64,000 bases of DNA from positions 1 through 64,000 of the forward strand of contig CAMVMX010000003.1 of the NCBI GenBank assembly GCA_947168665.1, written 5' to 3'. Shown piece by piece: positions 9,153 through 19,123 of the stretch. The stretch's first letter is position 1. The number at the start of each line of letters is the position of its first letter. Position numbers and translations under genes: made by a program. The notes beneath the pieces were generated by a model, which was not told the origin of the DNA, did not search any database, and was given only the letters and a program-made list of their open reading frames with translations. The stretch is from an uncultured Bacteroidales bacterium (GTDB lineage Bacteria > Bacteroidota > Bacteroidia > Bacteroidales > P3).

Positions 9153-10023
9153 GCAGTCTTTTCAACCGTTCAACCACGATGGGGCGGTCTTCCTTGTAGG
9201 TTACGCCAAACCATTGTGCTGTGGTTTTCAGCACTCGCATGGTGGCATACCCGCTGTTGATAAAGGTGTTGACGGCGTATGGGATATAATATTCCGATTT
9301 CAGCTCGTTGCCGTGTTCGCGGAGGAAGGTGAGGAAAAGCTTTTCGCTCTCCACGAAATAGTCGGGCGTGAAGCCGAACAGGTTCATCGACACTGTTGCA
9401 TCGGCGGGCAAGGGGTGCATAGAGCCGTCGGCATCCTTATATTCGATACCATTCTCGGTGCGGCCGATGCTGGTGCGCTCGGTCATGCCGGCCAGCAGGC
9501 CGTTGCCGTCCACCTCGCACACGCCTCGCGACACTGTGCCATTCTCGCTCAGCGTGTTCTCTAAGCGGTAGCCCACCATGCAGTATTTCCCTTTTGTTCC
9601 CTCGAGGGTGCGCAGGTGGTCGGCAATCACCTGGAAGGCATCCCGGCCATAAAAGTCATCGGCATTGATGATGGCGAAAGGTTCGTGGATGACATCTTTG
9701 GCCATCAGGATGGCGTGGTTGGTACCCCAGGGCTTTTCGCGTCCCTCAGGCACTTTGAATCCTTCAGGCAGTTTGTCGAGTTCTTGGAAAACGTATTCTA
9801 CGGCAATGCGGTTGCCATAGTGCTCGGCGTTGATACGGGACTTGAATTCCTGCTCGAAGCTGTGGCGGATTACAAACACCACTTTTCCAAATCCGGCGCG
9901 GATGGCGTCGTTGATGGAGTAGTCCATGATAATCTCCCCGTTGGGGCCCACGCCGTCCATTTGTTTCAGTCCGCCGTATCGGCTGCCCATTCCGGCAGCA
10001 AGAACTAATAATGTAGGTTGCAT
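9133..10023 (-). CDS. Nucleotidyltransferase (sugar-nucleotide pyrophosphorylase-like)
   Basis: LLVLAAGMGSRYGGLKQMDGVGPNGEIIMDYS; INADDFYG. Confidence 0.85.
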   Translation of the reverse strand: MQPTLLVLAAGMGSRYGGLKQMDGVGPNGEIIMDYSINDAIRAGFGKVVFVIRHSFEQEFKSRINAEHYGNRIAVEYVFQELDKLPEGFKVPEGREKPWGTNHAILMAKDVIHEPFAIINADDFYGRDAFQVIADHLRTLEGTKGKYCMVGYRLENTLSENGTVSRGVCEVDGNGLLAGMTERTSIGRTENGIEYKDADGSMHPLPADATVSMNLFGFTPDYFVESEKLFLTFLREHGNELKSEYYIPYAVNTFINSGYATMRVLKTTAQWFGVTYKEDRPIVVERLKRLHDQGVY

Positions 10024-10161
10024 AATATTTAGTATTTATGTTTTTATTATTTGGCTGTCACGATGCTGAATGCTGTATTTTAGGATTGGGTTTGTGTGGA
10101 TGAGGTTGCTTGTCAAGAGGCAGAAAACTGTAATTATTAATGTCGGTAATCATTCAGGGGG

Positions 10162-10617
10162 TTAACCTCTTTTGCGTTTAAAAAACTCTTTCATCAGGGC
10201 TTCGCATTCGTCTTTCAGCACACTGCCCTCCACCGTGGTCTTGGGATGCAGCATTCCGCGACCCAGTCGCTCAAACCCTCTCTTGGGGTCCGAAGCCCCG
10301 TAAACGATTCGGCCTATCTGTGTCCATCCCGCAGCCCCGGCACACATCACACAAGGCTCCAGTGTTACATACAGGGTGCAGTCGATTAGGTATTTGGCAT
10401 CGAGCATATTGGTCGCCGCCGTGAAGGCCAGCATCTCGGCATGAGCCGTCACATCGTGTAGCCGCTCAGTGTTGTTATGTGCCCGCGCTATGATGCGCTC
10501 GTTACTCACAATCACAGCCCCCACCGGAATCTCGTCCTCCTCAAAGGCCATCCGGGCTTCCCGCAGCGCCTGTTGCATATAATACTCGTCAGGATTGTCA
10601 AATAGGCTCATGTTCAA
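10162..10617 (-). CDS. tadA: tRNA-specific adenosine deaminase
   Basis: HAEMLAF and PCVMCAGA zinc/catalytic motifs; EDEIPVGAVIV. Confidence 0.92.
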   Translation of the reverse strand: MNMSLFDNPDEYYMQQALREARMAFEEDEIPVGAVIVSNERIIARAHNNTERLHDVTAHAEMLAFTAATNMLDAKYLIDCTLYVTLEPCVMCAGAAGWTQIGRIVYGASDPKRGFERLGRGMLHPKTTVEGSVLKDECEALMKEFFKRKRG

Positions 10618-11396
10618 TACACGTTTTCGTTGAAGTAGGCGCTCTTATGGGCCACCATTTCATAGTGATGGTTAATGACAAACACCTGTCCGTCCACTTG
10701 GTAAGACTCTATTGTCGGGAGTAGGCATCCCCTGAACGGAGTGAATTCGTGCCACCCTCGCCAGTCCACGCGTTTGGCGTTGACCGCTGCTTCAGCATCG
10801 CCGAAGATATGGTTGTCCTCAGTGACGATGAACAGCAACCCGGTTTCCCTCTCGAAGAAATAGTTGCGGTCATACAATTCGGGCTGAGCCACAAAAACAC
10901 GCAACACCGGATGGTCATTATAGGTGTATTGCCCTACATAGTATGCTTCAGCTCCCTTGCTGCGCCAGTTGTAGAGGGCCCCTCGGATGTCCATGGGGAT
11001 AGTCATGTCGTAGTACGACAGCTGTGACATGTTCCGCCATGCGCGGTAGCTCTTCGAAAAGCGCTTGAACACCTTCTTCCCGTTAGAATAGAAGGCATCC
11101 TCCATCTTCCCGTTCTGCCACATCTCTATCCGGGTCTGCCGGTTGCTGCCATACCAGCGCAAAATCTTGATAGTGTCTTCCGGGTGGTCGCGTGCCACCA
11201 CCGACGACGAGACAAACAGTACGCTGTCCTTCAGCAGATGCTCAAAATTTATATAACCCAGATAATTGTCAATGATGGCCGCCGCTGTGGCGGTGTCGCC
11301 CTTTGTCGGGTCCTGACTAATCGAGTCGGGCACAACCTGCGCCGAAGCGCCGATACTGAGCATCATGGCCACAAAGCCCCAAAGCATTCTCTTCAT
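10614..11396 (-). CDS. Secreted hypothetical protein (LolA/outer-membrane-lipoprotein-like fold possible)
   Basis: Signal peptide MKRMLWGFVAMMLSIGASAQ; follows DUF4292 gene. Confidence 0.65.
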   Translation of the reverse strand: MKRMLWGFVAMMLSIGASAQVVPDSISQDPTKGDTATAAAIIDNYLGYINFEHLLKDSVLFVSSSVVARDHPEDTIKILRWYGSNRQTRIEMWQNGKMEDAFYSNGKKVFKRFSKSYRAWRNMSQLSYYDMTIPMDIRGALYNWRSKGAEAYYVGQYTYNDHPVLRVFVAQPELYDRNYFFERETGLLFIVTEDNHIFGDAEAAVNAKRVDWRGWHEFTPFRGCLLPTIESYQVDGQVFVINHHYEMVAHKSAYFNENVY

Positions 11397-11410
11397 TGTT
11401 GTTCAGTTTG

Positions 11411-11929
11411 CTATAAAGGTTTTACAGTCTTCGGTACCGAAAACGGGAACGTCAGCCGGTCCACCCGCTTCCATGGCTCCACCGTGATCATTGCCTCGAT
11501 TCCGAATCGGCGTGCCATGTCGGCCAGGCGCTGGCCCGCGTCCTCAGCCCTCACCGTCTCTGCGAGGGTCTTGAAATCCGTGCGGAACTGGAACCGCCGG
11601 TACAGGTCGTCATACGTGCCGCTGAAGCACCGGTTCATCACGATGGCATACGCCACCACCGAATCGGGTGTGAACCGCACTCGTCCCAACTCAATCACCT
11701 TCGATGCGCTGACCCATATAATGCTGTCCTCCATCATCCTCATCTGCCCATTGGCTTGCAGTCCCTGGGCCGACACAGTGAAATTGGTGCTGTACAGGTT
11801 CCGTCCAGCCGTTGTCGTAGGTTCATTCCCGCCGTGCGAGTCCGCTGCCCCGTTCCGCAGGCTGCGGCATCCCGTGGCCAGCAGCGCCAGCCCCATTAAC
11901 ATCAGGATAAGATAGCGTTTCATTGACAT
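11411..11929 (-). CDS. DUF4292-family lipoprotein (short form)
   Basis: Lipobox LLATGC; NGQMRMMEDSIIWVSASKVIELGRVRFTPDSV. Confidence 0.8.
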   Translation of the reverse strand: MSMKRYLILMLMGLALLATGCRSLRNGAADSHGGNEPTTTAGRNLYSTNFTVSAQGLQANGQMRMMEDSIIWVSASKVIELGRVRFTPDSVVAYAIVMNRCFSGTYDDLYRRFQFRTDFKTLAETVRAEDAGQRLADMARRFGIEAMITVEPWKRVDRLTFPFSVPKTVKPL

Positions 11930-13245
11930 CTTTGTTCTATTCTTTGTTTCAATTCTTTCACAGTGTTCTCATTTGGTGCAATCATCTGGCACCGGTCCAG
12001 ATAGTAGCGGGCCTTTTCGCAGTCGTTGCGGTTCAGATACCCTTCGGCCAATATCAGATAAGGTCTGAGGTGCAGCGGGAACAACTCAGAGGCCTGGCGG
12101 GCATCTTCCAGCAGCTCGTCCGCCCCCTCCTCATACTGGCCTTCGCAGATTAACAGTGCCTCCCACACCGCATACTGGCTCTTGTCGGTAGCCAGATGGG
12201 CTTTAAACCGTTCGGCGGCCTCCTTGTAGCGCCCCTGCGCCGCCAACATTTGGCCATACAGCACTCCGAATCCATCATCATTCTCCCCGCATCCATCGGC
12301 CACACTGTCGGCCAGTGCAAAGCACCGCTTGCCGTAGGCATTAAAAAACGCCTCGTTGTGCAGAAACTCAGTGATGAAAACCATCCTGTTGCGGCATTCC
12401 ACTGCCGGATTCATTACCCCCTGCCGCAGATGTTTGAACGCATCGAACAGGTTGCCCATGGCCAGATGGCACGAGGCCAGTGCGATATGGATGTTCTCGT
12501 CGTCGGGGTTGGACGCCAGAATATAATTGTAATACTGCAATGCCTTGCCGTAGTTGTGCTCGTTCATATAGCTCTCTGCCAGGATGGCGCTGTATCGCGG
12601 CTCCGACGGCACTGCCTCTGCCAGCTTTTCCAGCTCTTTGCGTGCCTTGTCCGGCTTGTTGATGGCGTTCCACAGCTTCTGCTTCTGCAGCGACACCGTC
12701 TCATTGATTCCGAACCGTTTTTCCACCCGGTCCAGCACCGCTATGCTCCCTGCCACATCGTTGCAATACAGATAGGCATTCGACAGGTTGTAGTAGTAGT
12801 CCGTGTTGTCCGGATACAGTTTCACCAGTTCCTCCCATGTCGCCTTCAGGTTCTTCCCATCGTGCAGCTGCTCGTAAATCCGGGCCAGCTGTATGCGGTA
12901 CCAGGCGTTGTTCTTGTCCAGCTCGCAGGCTCGGCGTGTGTGGTGCAGTGCGCTGTCCATCCATCCCATCGACAAGTACAGCCGTCCCAGCCCGAAGTGT
13001 GCGGGCGAATAGTTCGGGCTGCGTCCCAACAGGTGCTGGTACTTCTCCACCGACTCCTCCTCCTTGCCCAGCAAATGCTGCATCGTGGCGTCAATCAAGG
13101 CCGAGTCGTTGCTCAGCTCCTCCTCTGTCACCTCGCGTATCGGGGCGCGGCGGTAGGGACTCTCGGCCACTGTCGCCTTCTTCCCGCCCGCGCAGGAGGC
13201 CAGCAGCACAGTCAACAATAATATGTATAATATACTATTCTTCAT
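11920..13245 (-). CDS. TPR-repeat lipoprotein
   Basis: Lipobox VLLASC; repeated TPR-like helices (e.g. SPAHFGLGRLYLSMGWMDSALHHTRRACELDKNN). Confidence 0.85.
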   Translation of the reverse strand: MKNSILYILLLTVLLASCAGGKKATVAESPYRRAPIREVTEEELSNDSALIDATMQHLLGKEEESVEKYQHLLGRSPNYSPAHFGLGRLYLSMGWMDSALHHTRRACELDKNNAWYRIQLARIYEQLHDGKNLKATWEELVKLYPDNTDYYYNLSNAYLYCNDVAGSIAVLDRVEKRFGINETVSLQKQKLWNAINKPDKARKELEKLAEAVPSEPRYSAILAESYMNEHNYGKALQYYNYILASNPDDENIHIALASCHLAMGNLFDAFKHLRQGVMNPAVECRNRMVFITEFLHNEAFFNAYGKRCFALADSVADGCGENDDGFGVLYGQMLAAQGRYKEAAERFKAHLATDKSQYAVWEALLICEGQYEEGADELLEDARQASELFPLHLRPYLILAEGYLNRNDCEKARYYLDRCQMIAPNENTVKELKQRIEQRCQ

Positions 13246-13399
13246 TATTTTTATACATTACTCTACTCGCTTAACTGCACCCTTTAACTGACAAAACTGC
13301 TTTTTATTGTGCGTCCCTCGCAATTATTCTCATATTCCCATGCCGCGCCGCCCGCGCCCTCCCCTAAGGGTGAAAAAACATTAAAAAACCAAAAAAAAC

Positions 13400-13429
13400 T
13401 TTCCATGTCAAAAAAATCATCTATATTTG
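13400..13429 (+). promoter_or_regulatory. Promoter-like TATATTTG upstream of first T9SS paralog
   Basis: TATATTTGCATTGT at 13422; weak TTTC at -33 position. Confidence 0.5.
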
Positions 13430-13543
13430 CATTGTAAAACAAAGACCCCGTCAACCCTCCAAACAATGCCTCAACCAATTGTGGAAGAGAGTTATAGGTT
13501 GTATAAAATGAAATTTTATTATTCATCAAAATTACAAACAACA

Positions 13544-16111
13544 ATGAAAAAAACATTAATGGTTCTAACTTTTGCCCTGTGCGCATCCTTAGCTTACGCA
13601 CAGACGGCCACGCCTAATCAAGGACGTGAAGTTAAGGCTGCCACCAAAGCTGCCCAGATTCAGAACAGTTACCAGAGCTCCATCTTTACCAAAGATGAGA
13701 CGGTAATCAAGCTCGTGGATTTCAGCGGTGACAATCTTGACTACACCACGGGCATTGTCACCTCCGGTGTCAACGCTCACGCTCAGAACTACGACTTCGC
13801 CTCTTGGCGTCGTATCCCCAGTGTTAATCAGACTGATCTCGAAAGCCAGTCCAACACCTATCCTTACCTCGTCCAGTGGTTTGGCGGTGGAGATGTTGCC
13901 GAAATGGCCAACACTTTCCGCAACCTCGCCGACTCCTCTGTCTCTTCTGCTGAGAACGGCTTCATGTTCATGTCCATGGTTGACCAGCGCACTCCCCAGA
14001 CCGGTGTCTTCAATGCTTTCATCCGCATTGACAATATCGATGCTTCTGCTGCCACCGTCCTCGACATCGAACTCTATCAGTGGTATCAGAAATACTACGA
14101 CCAGTGCTTCATCGACTATTCTACCAACAACGGTTCCACTTGGAACGAAGTTGAAATCAACATCCTTGGTGTTGATGTCGATGTGAACAGCGCCCTCAGA
14201 GGTTTCCGCAAATATAGCCTCCCTGTTGCCGCCGCCGGTACCAGCAACCTCAGCATCCGCGTCCGTTGGCAGGGCCTTGGCGACCGTGGCAACGCCTACG
14301 GCTACGTCTGGCTGGTTGACGACGTGTCCATCATCTCCGCCGAGGCTGACCGCATGCGCCAGTTCTCCCAGGAGTACGTCCAGGGCAACTACGGCCTGAT
14401 CCCCCAGGGTCTCCAAATCAACCCCGCTTGGTACACCCTCGTTGAGAACAACGGCTCCAACGTCCGTCCCAACGTCACCGCCACCCTCCATCACCTCAAC
14501 GCCGCTCAGGACACCGAGTCCGAGATAGCCTCCTACAACAACCAGTCCGTCGGCGTCAGCGAGCGCAAAGGCATCGTTGTCGACAAATATGGCTGGCTCC
14601 TTCTTGACTCTCTCGACTACCGTGGCTGGTTCGGCTATGCCACCCACACCCCTGCCGGCACCGGTGTCGCCATGCCCACCGATGTTCCTGGCGACAACTA
14701 CATGTTCGCTACCGTGAACAGCGGCAACGTCGACCTCACCTACGACACCATGTACTACAACGTCACCCCCAACACCGATGGTTACTACCGTTGGGGCCAC
14801 GACAACGGCGTCCTGGTCTACGCTCCCACCAACCACTGGATATACAGCTGGGTGCACGTAGGCGAAAACTGGTTTGTCACCGACGATGCCGATGACTGCC
14901 AATACTACAACGCTGGCTACTATGTCACCACCCGCTACACCACCGATGCCACCGTTCCCGAAGGCTGGGTAATCCGTGGCGTTGAGCTTGTCGCCTCCCC
15001 TGTCAACAACTTCCACAACACCGGTTCCAAGGTGTCCGCTGTGCTTCAGTATGATGAATACAGTGGCAATACAGTCTCGTTCCGCGGCATCCTGACCGGC
15101 GCCAATGTGAAGGAGATCACCGCTGCCGATGTGAACGACAGCACCATCATTGGCCGCAACAGCAACGGCTACCGCGAGCTTGGCCAGTACAACACCATCG
15201 TCATCCCCTTCCCCGAGCAGCCCGCCCTCGAGCCCAACACCACCTACCGTGTCGGCTACAGCCTGGAAGAGAACGGCTACTTCGCCGTCGCCCACGAGGC
15301 CATGGGTACCTACCGTCTGGCTTCGCCCTCGCGTCCCGACCGTTACGACACCATCCTGCACTTCCGCAACAACGAGGCTACAGCCAAGTATGCCCACTAC
15401 TACCTCCCCAACCAGTACCAGAACTATATCTACGACCCCGAGGGTAATCCCCAGCGGCAAGGTATCTTCGCTGGCAGAAGCGAAAGCCCCATGATCCGTC
15501 TCCTTGTCGGTCCCGCCCAGGCAGTCAACCGCGTGCGCATCAATGTTGAGTGCGACAGCACCGAGTACGGTTCCGCCATCTATGCAGGCGAAGAGGTTTG
15601 CGGCAGCGAGCTCACTCCCGCCGAGGGTTCCTCCGTCACCGTCTACGGCCAGGGCGCCAACGGCTGCACCGTGGCCCACTGCTTTGTCGACGGAGTCGAG
15701 ATCTTCCCCTACAACGAAGACACCGAGGAAGGCGACCCCAACCTGCACGAGATTTGGGATTCCGCCGAGCACTCCTACACCTATCAGTACACCTTCTCCA
15801 ACCTTTCGGCTGACCACACCATCAAGTTTGTCTTCACCGAGCTCCGCGTCGGAATCGATCCCGTTGCCGCCGGTGTGAAGATGAACCTCCAGCCCAACCC
15901 CGCCACCTCGCAGGTCAACCTGAACCTCGAAGGCGTCAGCGGCATGGTCAACTGCGCACTCATCGACATGAGCGGTCGCGTGGTCTACAACCAGAACATC
16001 AACGCCGAGAGCAACAACGTCATCAACGTCAGCAATCTTGCCAAGGGTGCCTACTTTGTCCGCATCACCAACGACAAGTTCAGCAAAGTTGAGAAACTCA
16101 TTGTTCGCTAA
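13544..16111 (+). CDS. Secreted T9SS type-A sorting-domain surface protein, paralog A
   Basis: MKKTLMVLTFALCASLAYAQ signal; C-terminal LQPNPATSQVNLNLEG...GAYFVRITNDKFSKVEKLIVR sorting domain. Confidence 0.88.
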   Translation: MKKTLMVLTFALCASLAYAQTATPNQGREVKAATKAAQIQNSYQSSIFTKDETVIKLVDFSGDNLDYTTGIVTSGVNAHAQNYDFASWRRIPSVNQTDLESQSNTYPYLVQWFGGGDVAEMANTFRNLADSSVSSAENGFMFMSMVDQRTPQTGVFNAFIRIDNIDASAATVLDIELYQWYQKYYDQCFIDYSTNNGSTWNEVEINILGVDVDVNSALRGFRKYSLPVAAAGTSNLSIRVRWQGLGDRGNAYGYVWLVDDVSIISAEADRMRQFSQEYVQGNYGLIPQGLQINPAWYTLVENNGSNVRPNVTATLHHLNAAQDTESEIASYNNQSVGVSERKGIVVDKYGWLLLDSLDYRGWFGYATHTPAGTGVAMPTDVPGDNYMFATVNSGNVDLTYDTMYYNVTPNTDGYYRWGHDNGVLVYAPTNHWIYSWVHVGENWFVTDDADDCQYYNAGYYVTTRYTTDATVPEGWVIRGVELVASPVNNFHNTGSKVSAVLQYDEYSGNTVSFRGILTGANVKEITAADVNDSTIIGRNSNGYRELGQYNTIVIPFPEQPALEPNTTYRVGYSLEENGYFAVAHEAMGTYRLASPSRPDRYDTILHFRNNEATAKYAHYYLPNQYQNYIYDPEGNPQRQGIFAGRSESPMIRLLVGPAQAVNRVRINVECDSTEYGSAIYAGEEVCGSELTPAEGSSVTVYGQGANGCTVAHCFVDGVEIFPYNEDTEEGDPNLHEIWDSAEHSYTYQYTFSNLSADHTIKFVFTELRVGIDPVAAGVKMNLQPNPATSQVNLNLEGVSGMVNCALIDMSGRVVYNQNINAESNNVINVSNLAKGAYFVRITNDKFSKVEKLIVR

Positions 16112-16143
16112 TAGCTGAGCAATAATTTCTGACGAATAACATG

Positions 16144-16173
16144 AGGCGGAATGCAGCAATGCATTCCGCCTTT
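16144..16173 (+). terminator. Intrinsic terminator after paralog A
   Basis: aggcggaatgcagcaatgcattccgccttt hairpin followed by T-rich tract. Confidence 0.85.
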
Positions 16174-16349
16174 ATTGTTTTGTTCCCAATTCTGTGGGTG
16201 AGTACTGGTCGGCTCATCCGGCCTATATTCATTGCTGCGCCCGCTTCCAGGCCTGCCGCTGTATTGTCGCGGGTTCACGGGATTCCATAGCCGCTTTCCG
16301 CAACTGTAGGCAGCTGTGCTTACGTCGAGAGTTTTTTTGAGGGCTACTG

Positions 16350-16379
16350 TTTGTAAATTCAAATTATTGCTTATATTTG
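16350..16379 (+). promoter_or_regulatory. Promoter TTTG-N18-TATATTTG upstream of paralog B
   Basis: TTTG 16350-16353, TATATTTG 16372-16379. Confidence 0.65.
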
Positions 16380-16491
16380 CATTGTGGAACGACACCTCCT
16401 TTTAGGCCCAATTAGCCAATTATCGGCCTGTAGATGAGTCTTGTGAGATGTTGTCCGCATAAGTATTAATTCACTAAAAAAAGACTCTGTC

Positions 16492-19068
16492 ATGAAAAAA
16501 ACATTAATGATTCTTGCATTAACCCTGTGTGCTTCATTTGTGGTTGCGCAGACTGCTACAGCCCAGAAGAACCATGCTGCCAAGACTGCCGCAAAGCGTC
16601 CCGCATCAACAGCCATGTCACAACATGATGTATCTTCCATCTTCACCAAGGAAGAGTCCGTCATCAAGTATGTCGACTTCAGTGCCGACAATTTGGACTA
16701 TTCAACAGGGGTTGTCACCTCAGGCGTCAATGCACACGGCCAAAACTACGACTTCGCTTCCTGGCGCCGTATTCCCAATGTTGATCAGGCTGACCTCGAA
16801 AGCCAGTCCAACACCTATCCTTACCTCGTCCAGTGGTTCGGTGGCGGAGATGTCACCGAGATGGCCAACACATTCCGCAACCTCGCCGACTCCGCTGTCT
16901 CTTCTGCCGAGAATGGCTTCATGTTCATGTCCATGATTGACCAGCGTACCTCCAACACCGGTGTTTTCAATGCCTACATTCTTATTGACAGCATTGATGC
17001 TTCCGAAGCCAGCGTTGTCGAAATCAGTTTATACCAGTGGTATATGAAATACTACGACCAGTGCTTCATCGACTTTTCCACCAACAACGGCTCCACTTGG
17101 CAGTCAGTCGAGATTAACGTCGATGCCATTGATGTCTCTGTCAGCAGCACCCTGCGGGGCTATCGCCGCTACGCCCTTCCTGTTGCCGCCGCCGGTACCA
17201 ACAACCTCAGCATCCGCCTCCGCTGGCAGGGCCTTGGCGACCGTGGCAATGCCTACGGCTACGTCTGGCTGGTTGACGACGTGTCCATCATCTCCGCCGA
17301 GGCCGACCGCATGCGCCAGTTCGCCGATGAGTACATCCAGGGCAACTACGGCCTGATTCCCCAGGGCCTCGAAATCAACCCCGCCTGGTACACCCTCGTT
17401 GAGAACAACGGCTCCAACGTCCGTCCCAACGTCACCGCCACCCTCCATCACCTCAACGCCGCTCAGGACACCGAGTCCGAGATAGCCTCCTACAACAACC
17501 AGTCCGTCGGCGTCAGCGAGCGCAAAGGCATCGTTGTCGACAAATATGGCTGGCTCCTTCTTGACTCTCTCGACTACCGTGGCTGGTTCGGCTATGCCAC
17601 CCACACCCCTGCCGGCACCGGTGTCGCCATGCCCACCGATGTTCCTGGCGACAACTACATGTTCGCTACCGTGAACAGCGGCAACGTCGACCTCACCTAC
17701 GACACCATGTACTACAACGTCACCCCCAACACCGATGGTTACTACCGTTGGGGCCACGACAACGGCGTCCTGGTCTACGCTCCCACCAACCACTGGATAT
17801 ACAGCTGGGTGCACGTAGGCGAAAACTGGTTTGTCACCGACGATGCCGATGACTGCCAATACTACAACGCTGGCTACTATGTCACCACCCGCTACACCAC
17901 CGATGCCACCGTTCCCGAAGGCTGGGTAATCCGTGGCGTTGAGCTTGTCGCCTCCCCTGTCAACAACTTCCACAACACCGGTTCCAAGGTGTCCGCTGTG
18001 CTTCAGTATGATGAATACAGTGGCAATACAGTCTCGTTCCGCGGCATCCTGACCGGCGCCAATGTGAAGGAGATCACCGCTGCCGATGTGAACGACAGCA
18101 CCATCATTGGCCGCAACAGCAACGGCTACCGCGAGCTTGGCCAGTACAACACCATCGTCATCCCCTTCCCCGAGCAGCCCGCCCTCGAGCCCAACACCAC
18201 CTACCGTGTCGGCTACAGCCTGGAAGAGAACGGCTACTTCGCCGTCGCCCACGAGGCCATGGGTACCTACCGTCTGGCTTCGCCCTCGCGTCCCGACCGT
18301 TACGACACCATCCTGCACTTCCGCAACAACGAGGCTACAGCCAAGTATGCCCACTACTACCTCCCCAACCAGTACCAGAACTATATCTACGACCCCGAGG
18401 GTAATCCCCAGCGGCAAGGTATCTTCGCTGGCAGAAGCGAAAGCCCCATGATCCGTCTCCTTGTCGGTCCCGCCCAGGCAGTCAACCGCGTGCGCATCAA
18501 TGTTGAGTGCGACAGCACCGAGTACGGTTCCGCCATCTATGCAGGCGAAGAGGTTTGCGGCAGCGAGCTCACTCCCGCCGAGGGTTCCTCCGTCACCGTC
18601 TACGGCCAGGGCGCCAACGGCTGCACCGTGGCCCACTGCTTTGTCGACGGAGTCGAGATCTTCCCCTACAACGAAGACACCGAGGAAGGCGACCCCAACC
18701 TGCACGAGATTTGGGATTCCGCCGAGCACTCCTACACCTATCAGTACACCTTCTCCAACCTTTCGGCTGACCACACCATCAAGTTTGTCTTCACCGAGCT
18801 CCGCGTCGGAATCGATCCCGTTGCCGCCGGTGTGAAGATGAACCTCCAGCCCAACCCCGCCACCTCGCAGGTCAACCTGAACCTCGAAGGCGTCAGCGGC
18901 ATGGTCAACTGCGCACTCATCGACATGAGCGGTCGCGTGGTCTACAACCAGAACATCAACGCCGAGAGCAACAACGTCATCAACGTCAGCAATCTTGCCA
19001 AGGGTGCCTACTTTGTCCGCATCACCAACGACAAGTTCAGCAAAGTTGAGAAACTCATTGTCCGCTAA
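16492..19068 (+). CDS. Secreted T9SS type-A sorting-domain surface protein, paralog B
   Basis: Same architecture as paralog A at offset +2957; C-terminal two thirds identical. Confidence 0.88.
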   Translation: MKKTLMILALTLCASFVVAQTATAQKNHAAKTAAKRPASTAMSQHDVSSIFTKEESVIKYVDFSADNLDYSTGVVTSGVNAHGQNYDFASWRRIPNVDQADLESQSNTYPYLVQWFGGGDVTEMANTFRNLADSAVSSAENGFMFMSMIDQRTSNTGVFNAYILIDSIDASEASVVEISLYQWYMKYYDQCFIDFSTNNGSTWQSVEINVDAIDVSVSSTLRGYRRYALPVAAAGTNNLSIRLRWQGLGDRGNAYGYVWLVDDVSIISAEADRMRQFADEYIQGNYGLIPQGLEINPAWYTLVENNGSNVRPNVTATLHHLNAAQDTESEIASYNNQSVGVSERKGIVVDKYGWLLLDSLDYRGWFGYATHTPAGTGVAMPTDVPGDNYMFATVNSGNVDLTYDTMYYNVTPNTDGYYRWGHDNGVLVYAPTNHWIYSWVHVGENWFVTDDADDCQYYNAGYYVTTRYTTDATVPEGWVIRGVELVASPVNNFHNTGSKVSAVLQYDEYSGNTVSFRGILTGANVKEITAADVNDSTIIGRNSNGYRELGQYNTIVIPFPEQPALEPNTTYRVGYSLEENGYFAVAHEAMGTYRLASPSRPDRYDTILHFRNNEATAKYAHYYLPNQYQNYIYDPEGNPQRQGIFAGRSESPMIRLLVGPAQAVNRVRINVECDSTEYGSAIYAGEEVCGSELTPAEGSSVTVYGQGANGCTVAHCFVDGVEIFPYNEDTEEGDPNLHEIWDSAEHSYTYQYTFSNLSADHTIKFVFTELRVGIDPVAAGVKMNLQPNPATSQVNLNLEGVSGMVNCALIDMSGRVVYNQNINAESNNVINVSNLAKGAYFVRITNDKFSKVEKLIVR

Positions 19069-19094
19069 TAGCACTGCGGCGGTTATATCATAGA

Positions 19095-19123
19095 AGGCGG
19101 AGGGCCACAGCCCTCCGCCTTCC
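19095..19123 (+). terminator. Intrinsic terminator after paralog B
   Basis: aaggcggagggccacagccctccgccttcc hairpin then T run. Confidence 0.8.

Noticed and set aside
13589-16159. 856-aa minus-strand ORF antisense to T9SS paralog A (and 656-aa 17104..19074 antisense to B)
   Set aside because: Low-complexity Val/Gly/Asp composition and exact mirror of a well-supported sense gene; explained by strong codon bias in GC-rich DNA.
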